Below are positions 7,672 through 14,929 of a stretch of 29,268 nucleotides of DNA, in pieces; position 1 is the stretch's first letter, and each line of letters opens with the position of its first letter. Origin of the DNA: an uncultured Clostridia bacterium. Its GTDB lineage: Bacteria; Bacillota; Clostridia; TANB77; CAG-508. Position numbers and translations under genes: made by a program. Below the pieces are notes generated by a model. That model saw nothing but the letters and a program-made list of their open reading frames with translations, did not search any database and was not told the origin of the DNA. The DNA lies in assembly GCA_934121925.1 (NCBI GenBank), contig CAKOVK010000021.1:1-29268 (forward strand). Reading direction: 5' to 3'.

Positions 7672-7694
7672 GTTGATTTTTTGCTTAAATCAAC
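7672..7694. repeat. Hairpin in repeat-rich spacer
   Basis: GTTGATTT (7672-7679) pairs with AAATCAAC (7687-7694), followed by an A-rich run. It sits inside a block (about 7635-7750) whose flanks, AGAATGAAGAATGGAGAATGAA and the T/C-rich stretch after 7711, are roughly complementary. The whole resembles a small palindromic insertion. No gene is visible in 7538-8007. Confidence 0.4.
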
Positions 7695-7749
7695 AAAAAA
7701 TCTTTATTTGCCTTATTCATTTTTAATTTTTTCGCTTCTCATTAAAAAT

Positions 7750-7822
7750 GTAGGGGCGTATTGCATACGCCCAAAAACAAATTTGCTGCAAACACTGTAG
7801 GGGCGGGGCTCTGTACCCGCCC
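7750..7822. repeat. Two GTAGGGGC-type palindromic repeats
   Basis: The copies at 7750-7772 and 7798-7822 both start GTAGGGGCG and both are palindromic: GGGCGTAT (7754-7761) with 7765-7772, and GGCGGG with CCCGCC in the second. The reverse complement of the first recurs exactly at 22284-22306, and the second recurs with one change at 22124-22148. The GC content is far above the surroundings, indicating a mobile or dispersed repeat family. Confidence 0.8.
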
Positions 7823-7911
7823 ACAATCGTAGAAACCACCATAATGTAGAAACACTATAATTTAGAATTTTACTGAAATATCAACAATTAATGAAAAATA
7901 AAATCCTAATG

Positions 7912-7940
7912 TTGACTTATAAAAACATATACCTTAAAAT
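7912..7940 (+). promoter_or_regulatory. SigA-type promoter for 8008-9076
   Basis: TTGACT (7912-7917), a 17-nt spacer and TAAAAT (7935-7940) lie about 70 nt before the first candidate start codon. Confidence 0.6.
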
Positions 7941-8007
7941 GTAAATAAAAAATAGTAAAAAGAAAAAAGCAATAAATAAAATTAAGAAAACTTTTTGACT
8001 GAAAAAG

Positions 8008-8253
8008 TTGCTTAATATCATAAAGAAACAACCAGAAGTTATAACAGGATATTTATTGGGGCTGGGTGCTACATTGCTTGAATTTATTGTACCATCTTTT
8101 TTATCGTTTTATTTTGTATTTGTAGAATGTGGTATGCATATGAAGGCTGGAACTAAAATAAGAAATGAAAATGTAGGGCAAAATACAAATAATAGAAATA
8201 TAAAGCAAGCTGTAAAAAACACAGACTGGTTTTATGGTAATGATGATAAATAA
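8008..8253 (+). CDS. Small hypothetical membrane protein
   Basis: The open frame encodes 81 residues. A hydrophobic stretch (about 12-40, GYLLGLGATLLEFIVPSFLSF) is followed by a polar, Asn-rich tail. I do not recognise a family. The start is uncertain: TTG at 8008 follows an in-frame TGA (7996) closely and has no good Shine-Dalgarno, so a later start, or a decayed gene, is possible. It overlaps nothing real on the other strand, lies behind a plausible promoter, and ends 19 nt before the next gene's start. Confidence 0.45.
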   Translation: MLNIIKKQPEVITGYLLGLGATLLEFIVPSFLSFYFVFVECGMHMKAGTKIRNENVGQNTNNRNIKQAVKNTDWFYGNDDK

Positions 8254-8272
8254 AAATAAGGAGAAAAAAACG

Positions 8273-9076
8273 GTGTTTAATTTAGAAGAAGAAACTAAGG
8301 CATGGAAAGAATTGTTAGATACAGGTGGAATTGATGAAAGCACTTATAATAAAGAAGTTACTAGACTTATACAAAAAGCAGAAAAGAGAAAAAAATATAA
8401 AAAAATTGAAATTTTTGATTTAATAAAAACCAGTTCTAAAGTATTAATTTCAATAATAATTTTTGCTTTAATAATATGGATTTACAAAAATAATAATGTA
8501 AAAAAAGATATCGAGTATGTAGAGAGTTTGAATAATATACAGAAACCAATACAAAGTGCAACGAAAGGCAATGTAGTAAAGATAATAAATGGCTCAAATG
8601 TAGAAATAGATTTTGTGGCTAGTTATAGCATAAGTGGACGAGTCGTAGATGTTCAAAACTATTATGGTTATAGCATACAAAACAAATTATCACCAAAAGA
8701 TATAGGATTGAGTTGGGGAGCCTTAGCTAGTGAACAAAACAACAAAAAACTAAAATGGTCTTCTTTAGGAAATAGATACTTATCGTGGCATTCAAATGAT
8801 GGAAAATGGATAAGTGAAATGGGCGGAAAAAACAAAATTAATGAGCATTTTTCAAATAATCATTTAATACCTAGCGATGATAAGGTTAAAAAATTAATTA
8901 GCATTATAAAGGAAAGAGATTACATAAGAATTGAAGGATATCTAGTTAATGTGTTTTGCAGGAAAAATAATGGTAGTTATTTCTATTGGAATACAAGTAC
9001 TTCTAGAACTGATTCGGGGAATGGAGCTTGTGAGATAATATATGTTACTGATGTTATATGGTTAGAAGAACAGTAA
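8273..9076 (+). CDS. Membrane protein, SHOCT-like N-terminus and conserved outer domain of unknown function
   Basis: The protein has about 267 residues. Its N-terminus (about 9-33, AWKELLDTGGIDESTYNKEVTRL written in part) resembles a SHOCT-type short helical motif. A basic stretch and one TM helix (about 56-71) lead to an extracytoplasmic domain of about 190 residues. The C-terminus has IRIEGYLVNVF, a YWNTSTSRTDSGNGACE-like segment and IIYVTDVIW. I recognise this W-x-TS-x-S-R-x-D-x-G-x-G-ACE pattern as recurring in uncharacterised bacterial proteins, but know no function. I chose the GTG at 8273 because AAGGAG (8258-8263) lies 9 nt upstream; an in-frame ATG at 8234 would overlap the preceding gene and lacks a ribosome-binding site. 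Confidence 0.75.
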   Translation: MFNLEEETKAWKELLDTGGIDESTYNKEVTRLIQKAEKRKKYKKIEIFDLIKTSSKVLISIIIFALIIWIYKNNNVKKDIEYVESLNNIQKPIQSATKGNVVKIINGSNVEIDFVASYSISGRVVDVQNYYGYSIQNKLSPKDIGLSWGALASEQNNKKLKWSSLGNRYLSWHSNDGKWISEMGGKNKINEHFSNNHLIPSDDKVKKLISIIKERDYIRIEGYLVNVFCRKNNGSYFYWNTSTSRTDSGNGACEIIYVTDVIWLEEQ

Positions 9077-9177
9077 AAACATAGGATAAAGTATAAAAAA
9101 CGAAGGAGAGATTTTATAAGATTTTGGTCTAAATATTAATACATATTGCAGATAGCCTGAAAAAACTAAAAAAATGC

Positions 9178-9207
9178 TTGACACACATATTGAAAGTGTT
9201 GTATAAT
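9178..9207 (+). promoter_or_regulatory. Consensus SigA promoter of the S10 supercluster
   Basis: TTGACA (9178-9183), an 18-nt spacer and TATAAT (9202-9207) are both perfect consensus boxes. They lie 259 nt before rpsJ and set a probable start near 9214. Confidence 0.92.
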
Positions 9208-9213
9208 ATGATT

Positions 9214-9466
9214 TGCGTGTAGATTTGCGATGAAGCGAAATGTGGCTACATTCTTATATAAGAAATGGAGGGAACTTTCGTGGAGTATGTCTTGGCTAAG
9301 ACCGGGCGGATAAGTTTAAAAAAGCACACTTGTCCTAAGGAACTACTATGTAACTTAGGCTTAAAAAATGTTTTAAAAAGAAACACCAGGGTGCGTTAAG
9401 AACTTTCCTAAGGCATAAAAGTGGACAAAAAATGTACCACAAAAAATTAAAGGAGGGAATTTAACA
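9214..9466 (+). promoter_or_regulatory. Structured 5' leader of the S10 operon
   Basis: About 250 nt of transcribed leader without a coding frame of note. It holds several hairpins: the palindrome TTCTTATATAAGAA (9251-9264), GTCTT/AAGAC (9289-9293 / 9298-9302) and CCTAAG/CTTAGG (9334-9339 / 9354-9359), with a third CCTAAGG at 9407-9413 that could compete for pairing. GC is higher than in the neighbouring spacers. S10 leaders in other bacteria mediate L4 autoregulation; that role here is inference from position and structure. The 100 nt between 9077 and the promoter show nothing notable. Confidence 0.65.
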
Positions 9467-9907
9467 ATGGCAAAAACAGAAGCAGCAACAGAGGAAAAGA
9501 AAACAGAAAAAGTAGCAAAAAAAGCTACAACAACAAGAAAGACTGCAACAAAAGCAGTTAAAAAGGAAAAAACAGAGAAAGTTACTACTAAAAAAACTGT
9601 TAAAAGTGAAAAGATAAGAATAAGACTTAAAGCTTATGACAATGTTGTTTTAGATCAGTCTGCTGAAAAAATAGTAGATACTGCTAAAAGAACAGGAGCA
9701 AAAGTTTCAGGACCTATTCCACTTCCAACAAAAAAAGAAATAGTAACAATCTTACGTTCTCCACACAAACACAAAGATTCTAGAGAACAATTTGAAATGA
9801 GAACACACAAGAGAGTAATAGACATCTTATACCCAACACAAACAACAATAGACAGCCTAATGAAATTAGACTTGCCAGCAGGTGTAGATGTAGAAATGAA
9901 ACTTTAA
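9467..9907 (+). CDS. rpsJ: 30S ribosomal protein S10 with basic N-terminal extension
   Basis: From about residue 47 (SEKIRIRLKAYDN) the protein is normal S10, including the LPTKKEIVTILRSPHKHKDS loop that contacts 16S rRNA and (as NusE) NusB. S10 proteins are usually about 102 residues; this one has 146. The extra ~45 residues consist almost wholly of Lys, Thr, Ala and Glu in a repetitive AlaLysLys/ThrGluLys pattern. The extension is in frame with the core and has the only convincing ribosome-binding site, AAAGGAGGG, before the ATG at 9467. Methionine is absent between residues 1 and the core, so a shorter start is unlikely. First gene of the supercluster. Confidence 0.96.
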   Translation: MAKTEAATEEKKTEKVAKKATTTRKTATKAVKKEKTEKVTTKKTVKSEKIRIRLKAYDNVVLDQSAEKIVDTAKRTGAKVSGPIPLPTKKEIVTILRSPHKHKDSREQFEMRTHKRVIDILYPTQTTIDSLMKLDLPAGVDVEMKL

Positions 9908-9984
9908 TTTATAATAAAGTATAAAAATTGCAAATAATGCAATACAACAACCAAGCTAATAAGTAAAAAATAGAAAACGGTCAA

Positions 9985-10085
9985 AAGCAAGCAGGACGAG
10001 GAAAATGAATAAAAATTTTTGAGATAGTACATAAGTACATCGAAAAAAGTTTTATGAAATTTGACAAAGTAATGCGAAGGTTTTC
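9985..10085. repeat. Repeat element copy A (rpsJ-rplC spacer) with small hairpin
   Basis: The 222-nt rpsJ-rplC gap holds an element shared with 11869-11968 and 21271-21335. Its core hairpin is GAT, a bulged A, GTAC, loop ATAA, GTAC, ATC (10023-10041). Downstream lies a conserved block at 10056-10085 that contains TTTGACAAAGTAATGCGAAG. It ends about 25 nt before the rplC Shine-Dalgarno. Confidence 0.65.
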
Positions 10086-10129
10086 AGCGTTTTCAGAATT
10101 AGCCAATAGTTAAGGAGGAAAGAAAAATA

Positions 10130-10759
10130 ATGAAAAAAGCAATATTAGGTAAGAAAATTGGAATGACACAAATTTTTGATGAAAATGGAAAAGTTATTCC
10201 AGTTACAGCAATAGAAGCAGGACCATGTACAGTTGTCCAAATAAAAACAACTGATAGCGATGGATACCAAGCTGTTAAATTAGGTTTTGGAGAAGTTAAA
10301 GAAAATAAATTAACAAAACCAAAAAAAGGTGAATTTAAAAAAGCAAATGTTACACCTAAAAAACATTTAAGAGAATTTAGATTAGAAGAAATAACATGTA
10401 ATGTCGGAGATGAAATAAAAGCTGATGTATTTACAGCAGGAGAAACAGTAGATATTACAGGAACAAGTAAAGGTAAAGGATTCCAAGGTGTTATAAAACG
10501 TCATGGACAATCAAGAGGACCTATGGGACATGGTTCTATGTACCACAGAAGACCAGGTTCAATGGGATCTACTTCAACACCAGGTAGAGTATTTAAAGGT
10601 AAAAATCTTCCAGGACATATGGGAATGGAAACAGTTACAATACAAAACCTAGAAATAGTAAGAGTAGATTTAGACAAAAATGTTATTTTAGTAAAAGGTA
10701 GTGTTCCAGGAAATAAAGGGGCAATATTAAAAATAAGAAATTCAGTAAAAAGCAAATAA
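10130..10759 (+). CDS. rplC: 50S ribosomal protein L3
   Basis: The 209-residue protein has the bacterial L3 N-terminus (AILGKKIGMTQIFDENGKVIPVTAIEAGP) and the long loop that reaches the peptidyl transferase centre: KGKGFQGVIKRHGQSRGP with the Gln that PrmB methylates in other bacteria, then MGHGSMYHRRPGSMG and GRVFKGKNLPGHMG. Length is standard. TAAGGAGGAAAG precedes the ATG. It lies 222 nt after rpsJ, far more than usual, because of an inserted repeat element, and 18 nt before rplD. Confidence 0.98.
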   Translation: MKKAILGKKIGMTQIFDENGKVIPVTAIEAGPCTVVQIKTTDSDGYQAVKLGFGEVKENKLTKPKKGEFKKANVTPKKHLREFRLEEITCNVGDEIKADVFTAGETVDITGTSKGKGFQGVIKRHGQSRGPMGHGSMYHRRPGSMGSTSTPGRVFKGKNLPGHMGMETVTIQNLEIVRVDLDKNVILVKGSVPGNKGAILKIRNSVKSK

Positions 10760-10777
10760 GAGAGGAGATAGAGAAAA

Positions 10778-11401
10778 ATGCCTAAAATAGATGTATACAA
10801 TATAGAAGGTAAAAAAGTTAGCGACATAGAATTAGCAGATAGCGTTTTTGGTATTGAACCAAACGAAAAAATAGTACATAGTGTACTAGTTAATTATTTA
10901 GCTAACCAAAGACAAGGAACAGCTAATACAAAAACAAGAGCAGAAGTTTCTGGTGGTGGAAGAAAACCATGGAAACAAAAAGGAACAGGTAGAGCAAGAC
11001 AAGGAAGTATTAGAGCTCCACAATGGTTCAAAGGTGGTATTGCTTTAGGACCAAAACCAAGAGATTATAGATACACAGTAAATAAAAAAGAAAGAAGATT
11101 AGCTATAAGATCAGTATTAAGTTCTAAAGTATTAGAAAACAACTTAGTTGTTGTAGATAGCTTAGCTTTCAATGAAATCAAAACAAAAAATATGGTAAAT
11201 GCTTTAACAAACTTAAAAGTTGAAGGAAAAACATTAATAGTTTTACCAGAAAAAAATGAAAACGTACAAAAATCAGCAAGAAATATAGAAGGAGTAAAAA
11301 CAAGTTTAGTAAATACAATAAATGTTTATGATTTATTAAAATACAATAAACTAGTTCTTACAGTAGATAGCGTTAAAAACTTAGAGGAGGTGTATGCTTA
11401 A
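10778..11401 (+). CDS. rplD: 50S ribosomal protein L4
   Basis: The 207-residue protein has the L4 hallmark extended loop (TRAEVSGGGRKPWKQKGTGRARQGS region, about 49-75) that lines the peptide exit tunnel and is the site of macrolide-resistance changes elsewhere. Start and end match the family. L4 is the usual autogenous repressor of S10 operons, which may apply to the leader at 9214-9466. It ends inside, or 1 nt before, rplW depending on which rplW start is used. Confidence 0.98.
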   Translation: MPKIDVYNIEGKKVSDIELADSVFGIEPNEKIVHSVLVNYLANQRQGTANTKTRAEVSGGGRKPWKQKGTGRARQGSIRAPQWFKGGIALGPKPRDYRYTVNKKERRLAIRSVLSSKVLENNLVVVDSLAFNEIKTKNMVNALTNLKVEGKTLIVLPEKNENVQKSARNIEGVKTSLVNTINVYDLLKYNKLVLTVDSVKNLEEVYA

Positions 11402-11750
11402 GATGATGCCAGAAGATATAATTGTAAAACCAATAATTACAGAAAAATCAAGTAGTGGTATAACAGAAGGAAAGTATACATTCAAAGTTGCAAAAAGCGC
11501 TACAAAAGTTCAAATAGCAAATGCTGTAGAAGCATTATTTAATGTAAAAGTAACAAATGTAAATACAATTACAGTTAAAGGAAAAGAAAAAAGAGTAGGA
11601 GCAAATACAGGAAAAAGACCAGACTGGAAAAAAGCAATTGTTACAATAGACACAAACCCAACTGAAAAAACTTACCTAACAAAAGGTGCAAAAGAAGTTA
11701 AAGTTGATAAAAAATACAAAGATTCAATTGATGAATTTATGGGTGCTTAG
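11394..11750 (+). CDS. rplW: 50S ribosomal protein L23
   Basis: The product, up to 118 residues, has the L23 core: IIVKPIITEKS, KYTFKVAKSATKVQIANAVEALFNVKV, and the long basic loop RVGANTGKRPDWKKAIVTI. It sits at the tunnel exit and docks trigger factor and SRP. The start is ambiguous: AGGAGG (11385-11390) is 3 nt from ATG 11394, which overlaps rplD by 8 nt, and 12 nt from ATG 11403. Starts at 11403 or 11406 give a normal L23 N-terminus. The C-terminal tail of about 15 acidic/basic residues is longer than usual. Confidence 0.96.
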   Translation: MLKMMPEDIIVKPIITEKSSSGITEGKYTFKVAKSATKVQIANAVEALFNVKVTNVNTITVKGKEKRVGANTGKRPDWKKAIVTIDTNPTEKTYLTKGAKEVKVDKKYKDSIDEFMGA

Positions 11751-11868
11751 TAATTATAAGTATCACGAAAATTAATTAACCAGATTAAACTGGGATAATA
11801 AATAAATATCTGCAATGTGGAGCAGGAAAAATTCCACAAATATATAATAAGTAAGAGAATTTAGCAAA

Positions 11869-11968
11869 AACGAGTAGTACTAGGAAAGCGAAAGAAAAAA
11901 GCACAGACTATACATAGGTATGTCGAGCATTTTTGATTGAAGCTTGACAACGTAATACGAAGTTTTTC
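11869..11968. repeat. Repeat element copy B (rplW-rplB spacer) with small hairpin
   Basis: The 243-nt rplW-rplB gap holds the second copy. Its hairpin is GAC, a bulged T, ATAC, loop ATAG, GTAT, GTC (11906-11924). The conserved block at 11939-11968 contains CTTGACAACGTAATACGAAG. Compared with copy A two base pairs change on both sides together. Before it, 11771-11850 has short pairings around CAGATTAAACTG and TGTGGAgcaggaaaaaTTCCACA. Confidence 0.65.
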
Positions 11969-11993
11969 ATAAATTCGAGAAAGGAAGAGAATA

Positions 11994-12821
11994 ATGGGAA
12001 TAAAACACTTCAGACCATACACACCATCAAGAAGAAACATGACAGTTTCAGATTTTGATGAAATAACAAAAAAAACACCAGAAAAATCTTTACTTGCTAA
12101 GAAAAAGAAAAACGCAGGTAGAAATTCTTATGGAAGAATAACAGTTAGACACCAAGGTGGTGGAAACAGACAAAAATATAGAATAATAGATTTCAAACGT
12201 AAAAAAGATGATATGCCAGCTACAGTAATAGGAATTGAATATGATCCTAACCGTACAAGTAATATCGCGTTAATAAAATACGAAGATGAAACTCTAAGCT
12301 ACATACTAGCTCCAGTAGGACTAAAAGATGGAGATAAAGTAGTTTCAGGAGCAAATTCTGATATAAAAGTTGGAAATTGTCTTCCAATAGAAAATATACC
12401 AGTAGGTACTATGATACACAATATAGAATTAAATCCAGGTCAAGGTGGAAAATTAGTAAGAACAGCAGGAGGAGAAGCACAACTTATGGCAAAAGAAGGT
12501 GCATATGCACATATAAGACTTCCATCAGGAGAAATGAGATTAGTTCTAGCAAGATGTAGAGCAACAATTGGAACAATAGGTAATGCAGACCATGGAAATA
12601 TAAAACTAGGTAAAGCTGGAAGAAAAAGACATATGGGAATAAGACCAACAGTTAGAGGTGCTGTAATGAACCCAGTAGATCACCCTCATGGTGGTGGTGA
12701 AGGTAAAGCACCAGTAGGACACGCAGGTCCACTTACTCCTTGGGGTAAACCAGCATTAGGATATAAGACAAGACAAAAAAATAAAAAATCAGATAAACTT
12801 ATAGTAAAGAGAAGAAAATAA
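11994..12821 (+). CDS. rplB: 50S ribosomal protein L2
   Basis: The 275-residue protein matches L2 from GIKHFRPYTPSRRNMTVSDF to the C-terminal GYKTRQKNKKSDKLIVKRRK. It includes the RNA-binding domain (GRITVRHQGGGNRQKYRIIDFKR) and the conserved HPHGGGEGKAPVGHAG loop near the peptidyl transferase centre. The GAAAGGAAGAG ribosome-binding site is weaker than most in this operon but well spaced. Length is standard. Confidence 0.98.
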   Translation: MGIKHFRPYTPSRRNMTVSDFDEITKKTPEKSLLAKKKKNAGRNSYGRITVRHQGGGNRQKYRIIDFKRKKDDMPATVIGIEYDPNRTSNIALIKYEDETLSYILAPVGLKDGDKVVSGANSDIKVGNCLPIENIPVGTMIHNIELNPGQGGKLVRTAGGEAQLMAKEGAYAHIRLPSGEMRLVLARCRATIGTIGNADHGNIKLGKAGRKRHMGIRPTVRGAVMNPVDHPHGGGEGKAPVGHAGPLTPWGKPALGYKTRQKNKKSDKLIVKRRK

Positions 12822-12846
12822 GATAATTAAGAAGGAGGAAACTTAA

Positions 12847-13128
12847 ATGTCAGAAGAGAGAAAAAGCAAGAGACCTTTTGTACAAGAGAAATTATTAAAA
12901 AGAATAGAAGCTATGAATGAAACTGGCGAAAAAACTGTTCTAAAAACTTGGTCAAGAGCATCTACTATATATCCTCAAATGGTAGGACATACAATAGCTG
13001 TTCATGATGGAAGAAAACATGTTCCAATTTATATTTCAGAAGAAATGATAGGACATAAATTAGGAGAATTTGCTCCAACTAGAACTTTCAAAGGTCATTC
13101 AGGAGATAAAAAGACAAACGTTAAATAA
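12847..13128 (+). CDS. rpsS: 30S ribosomal protein S19
   Basis: The 93-residue protein contains the S19 core TWSRASTIYPQMVGHTIAVHDGRKHVPIYISEEMIGHKLGEFAPTRTF (given here as a family pattern covering residues about 40-86), with the C-terminal basic tail. It binds the 16S 3' domain head with S13. AAGGAGGAAAC precedes the ATG; 25 nt from rplB and 15 nt to rplV. Confidence 0.98.
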   Translation: MSEERKSKRPFVQEKLLKRIEAMNETGEKTVLKTWSRASTIYPQMVGHTIAVHDGRKHVPIYISEEMIGHKLGEFAPTRTFKGHSGDKKTNVK

Positions 13129-13143
13129 AGGAGGAAAATAAAA

Positions 13144-13512
13144 ATGCCAGAACAAGAAAACGTTCAAACTGCAACATTAGAAGCAAAAGCAACATTAAGA
13201 TATGCTAGAATTTCAAGTAGAAAAGTAAAAATAGTTGCAGACCTTATAAGAGGTAAAAAAGTTGATGAAGCACTAGCAATAGTAAAATTTACACCAAAAG
13301 CATCATCAGAAATATTAGAAAAATTATTAAAATCAGCAATAGCAAATGCTGAAAATAATCATGGTATGAACAGAGGAAATCTAATAGTTAGCGAAATCTA
13401 TGCAAACCAAGGTCCAACATTAAAAAGAATTAGACCAGCTGCAAAAGGTTCAGCAGTTAGAATTAGAAAAAGAACAAGCCATATAACAATAGTGTTAAAG
13501 GAGGAAAATTAG
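13144..13512 (+). CDS. rplV: 50S ribosomal protein L22
   Basis: The 122-residue protein has the L22 core (ARISSRKVKIVADLIRGKKV) and the beta-hairpin that lines the exit tunnel (GPTLKRIRPAAKGSAVRIRKR). About 10 extra N-terminal residues precede the usual start, normal for Clostridia. AAAGGAGGAAA precedes the ATG. It is separated by 1 nt from rpsC, with rpsC's Shine-Dalgarno inside its 3' end. Confidence 0.98.
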   Translation: MPEQENVQTATLEAKATLRYARISSRKVKIVADLIRGKKVDEALAIVKFTPKASSEILEKLLKSAIANAENNHGMNRGNLIVSEIYANQGPTLKRIRPAAKGSAVRIRKRTSHITIVLKEEN

Positions 13513-13513
13513 C

Positions 13514-14176
13514 ATGGGACAAAAAATGCATCCACATGGATTAAGAGTTGGTGTTATAAAAGATTGGAATTCTAAATGGTATGCAGATTCTAAAAATTTT
13601 AGTGACTATTTAGTAGAAGACCACAAAATTCGTGAATATGTTAAGAAAAAATTATTTGTTAGTGGAATTTCTAAAATAGAAATAGAAAGAACACCAAAAT
13701 TTGTAAAAGTAAATGTATATACTGCAAAACCAGGCTTAGTAATAGGTAAAGGTGGAAATTATGCAGAAACATTAAAAAATGAACTTACAAAAATGATAAA
13801 TAAAGACGTAAATTTAAATATCGTTGAAGTAAAAAATGTTGATACAGATGCTCAATTAGTAGCAGAAAACATTTGTAATCAATTGGAAAGAAGAATATCT
13901 TTTAGAAGAGCTATGAAACAATGTATGCAAAAAGCTATGAAAGCAGGAGCTTTAGGAATTAAAACAGCTGTATCTGGAAGATTAGGTGGAGCTGATATGG
14001 CTAGAACAGAATTCTATAAAGAAGGAACAATTCCACTTCAAACATTAAGAGCAGATATAGATTATGGATTTTATGAAGCAGATACAACTTATGGAAAAAT
14101 AGGTGTAAAAGTTTGGATTTATAAAGGAGAGGTTCTTCCAACTAAAAAAGTAGCAAAAGAAGGAGGGGAACAATAA
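13514..14176 (+). CDS. rpsC: 30S ribosomal protein S3
   Basis: The 220-residue protein starts GQKMHPHGLRVGVIKDWNSKWYA, has a type II KH domain with GLVIGKGG (about 75-82) and the C-terminal domain SGRLGGADMARTEFYKEG, which lines the mRNA entry channel and contributes to helicase activity. Length is typical. Its stop shares one base with the rplP start (TAATG), suggesting translational coupling. Confidence 0.98.
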   Translation: MGQKMHPHGLRVGVIKDWNSKWYADSKNFSDYLVEDHKIREYVKKKLFVSGISKIEIERTPKFVKVNVYTAKPGLVIGKGGNYAETLKNELTKMINKDVNLNIVEVKNVDTDAQLVAENICNQLERRISFRRAMKQCMQKAMKAGALGIKTAVSGRLGGADMARTEFYKEGTIPLQTLRADIDYGFYEADTTYGKIGVKVWIYKGEVLPTKKVAKEGGEQ

Positions 14177-14619
14177 TGCCAGTAATGCCAAAAAGAACAA
14201 AATATAGAAAAATGCAAAAAGGTAGAAATAGAGGAAAAGCAACAAGAGGAAATGTTGTAAACGAAGGAGAGTACGGATTACAAGCATTAGAATCAGGATT
14301 AATTACAGCAAACCAAATAGAAGCAGCCAGAATTGCTATGACTCGTTATATTAAAAGAGGTGGTAAAGTTTGGATTAAAATATTCCCAAACAAACCAATA
14401 AGTAAAAAACCAGCCGATACTCGTATGGGTAAAGGAAAAGGAGCTACAGAATACTGGGTAGCTGTTGTAAAACCAGGTAGAATATTATTTGAACTTGCAG
14501 GTGTATCAGAAGAAGTAGCAAGAGAAGCTTTAAGACTTGCATCACATAAATTACCTGTAAAAACAAAATTTCTAACAAGAGAAATAGAGCAAGGTGGTGA
14601 TGTTGATGAAGATAAATAA
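14176..14619 (+). CDS. rplP: 50S ribosomal protein L16
   Basis: The 147-residue protein has the L16 signatures PKRTKYRKMQKGRNRGKA, GGKVWIKIFPNKPISKKPADTRMGKGKG and EVAREALRLASHKLPVKTKF. It helps shape the A-site tRNA elbow region. AGGAGGGGAAC lies in the end of rpsC. The 3' end overlaps the rpmC start by 14 nt. Confidence 0.98.
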   Translation: MPVMPKRTKYRKMQKGRNRGKATRGNVVNEGEYGLQALESGLITANQIEAARIAMTRYIKRGGKVWIKIFPNKPISKKPADTRMGKGKGATEYWVAVVKPGRILFELAGVSEEVAREALRLASHKLPVKTKFLTREIEQGGDVDEDK

Positions 14620-14809
14620 AATAAGAGAAATGTCTTCACCAGATTTAGAAAAAGAATTAGGAGAACTAAAATCAGAATTATTTAAATTAAGATTTAGTTT
14701 AGCAACAAATGGATTAGACAATCCAATGAAAATCAAAGAAGTAAAAAAAGACATTGCTAGAATAAAAACAATTTTAAAACAAAGAGAATTAGAAGAAGCA
14801 AAAAATTAA
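14606..14809 (+). CDS. rpmC: 50S ribosomal protein L29
   Basis: The 67-residue helical protein reads MKINKIREMSSPDLEKELGE at the start and has the L29 core SELFKLRFSLATNGLDNPMKI. It binds 23S rRNA near the exit tunnel. Several in-frame starts lie close together (GTG 14594, GTG 14597, ATG 14600, TTG 14603, ATG 14606). I prefer 14606 because AAGGTGG (14591-14597) is then 8 nt away and the N-terminus matches the family. This gives a 14-nt overlap with rplP. Confidence 0.95.
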   Translation: MKINKIREMSSPDLEKELGELKSELFKLRFSLATNGLDNPMKIKEVKKDIARIKTILKQRELEEAKN

Positions 14810-14840
14810 GATGCAACCTACACTTATTTAAAAGAGAGGT

Positions 14841-14926
14841 GTAGTGGCGGAACAGTGTGTCTCCGCCAAATGAATAATGAAGAATGAATAATACAAAATT
14901 CTTCGAACTTTTGAAGGAGGAAAATA
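14841..14926. repeat. GC-rich palindrome plus AATGAAGAATGAA repeat (rpmC-rpsQ spacer)
   Basis: GGCGGA (14846-14851) pairs with TCCGCC (14862-14867) in a divergent GTAGTGGCG-type palindrome. It is followed by a purine-rich AATGAAGAATGAATAATAC stretch (from about 14876) and a small hairpin with CAAAA/TTTTG arms (about 14895-14914) touching the rpsQ Shine-Dalgarno. The second half resembles 18600-18656. Confidence 0.6.
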
Positions 14927-14929
14927 TAA

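Noticed and set aside
8234..8272. ATG 8234 as the start of the second membrane gene
   Set aside because: It overlaps the previous gene, has no Shine-Dalgarno and would place the AAGGAG motif inside the coding region; GTG 8273 fits better.
12377..12559. Second plus-strand frame inside rplB
   Set aside because: It is an out-of-frame shadow of L2 without a ribosome-binding site.
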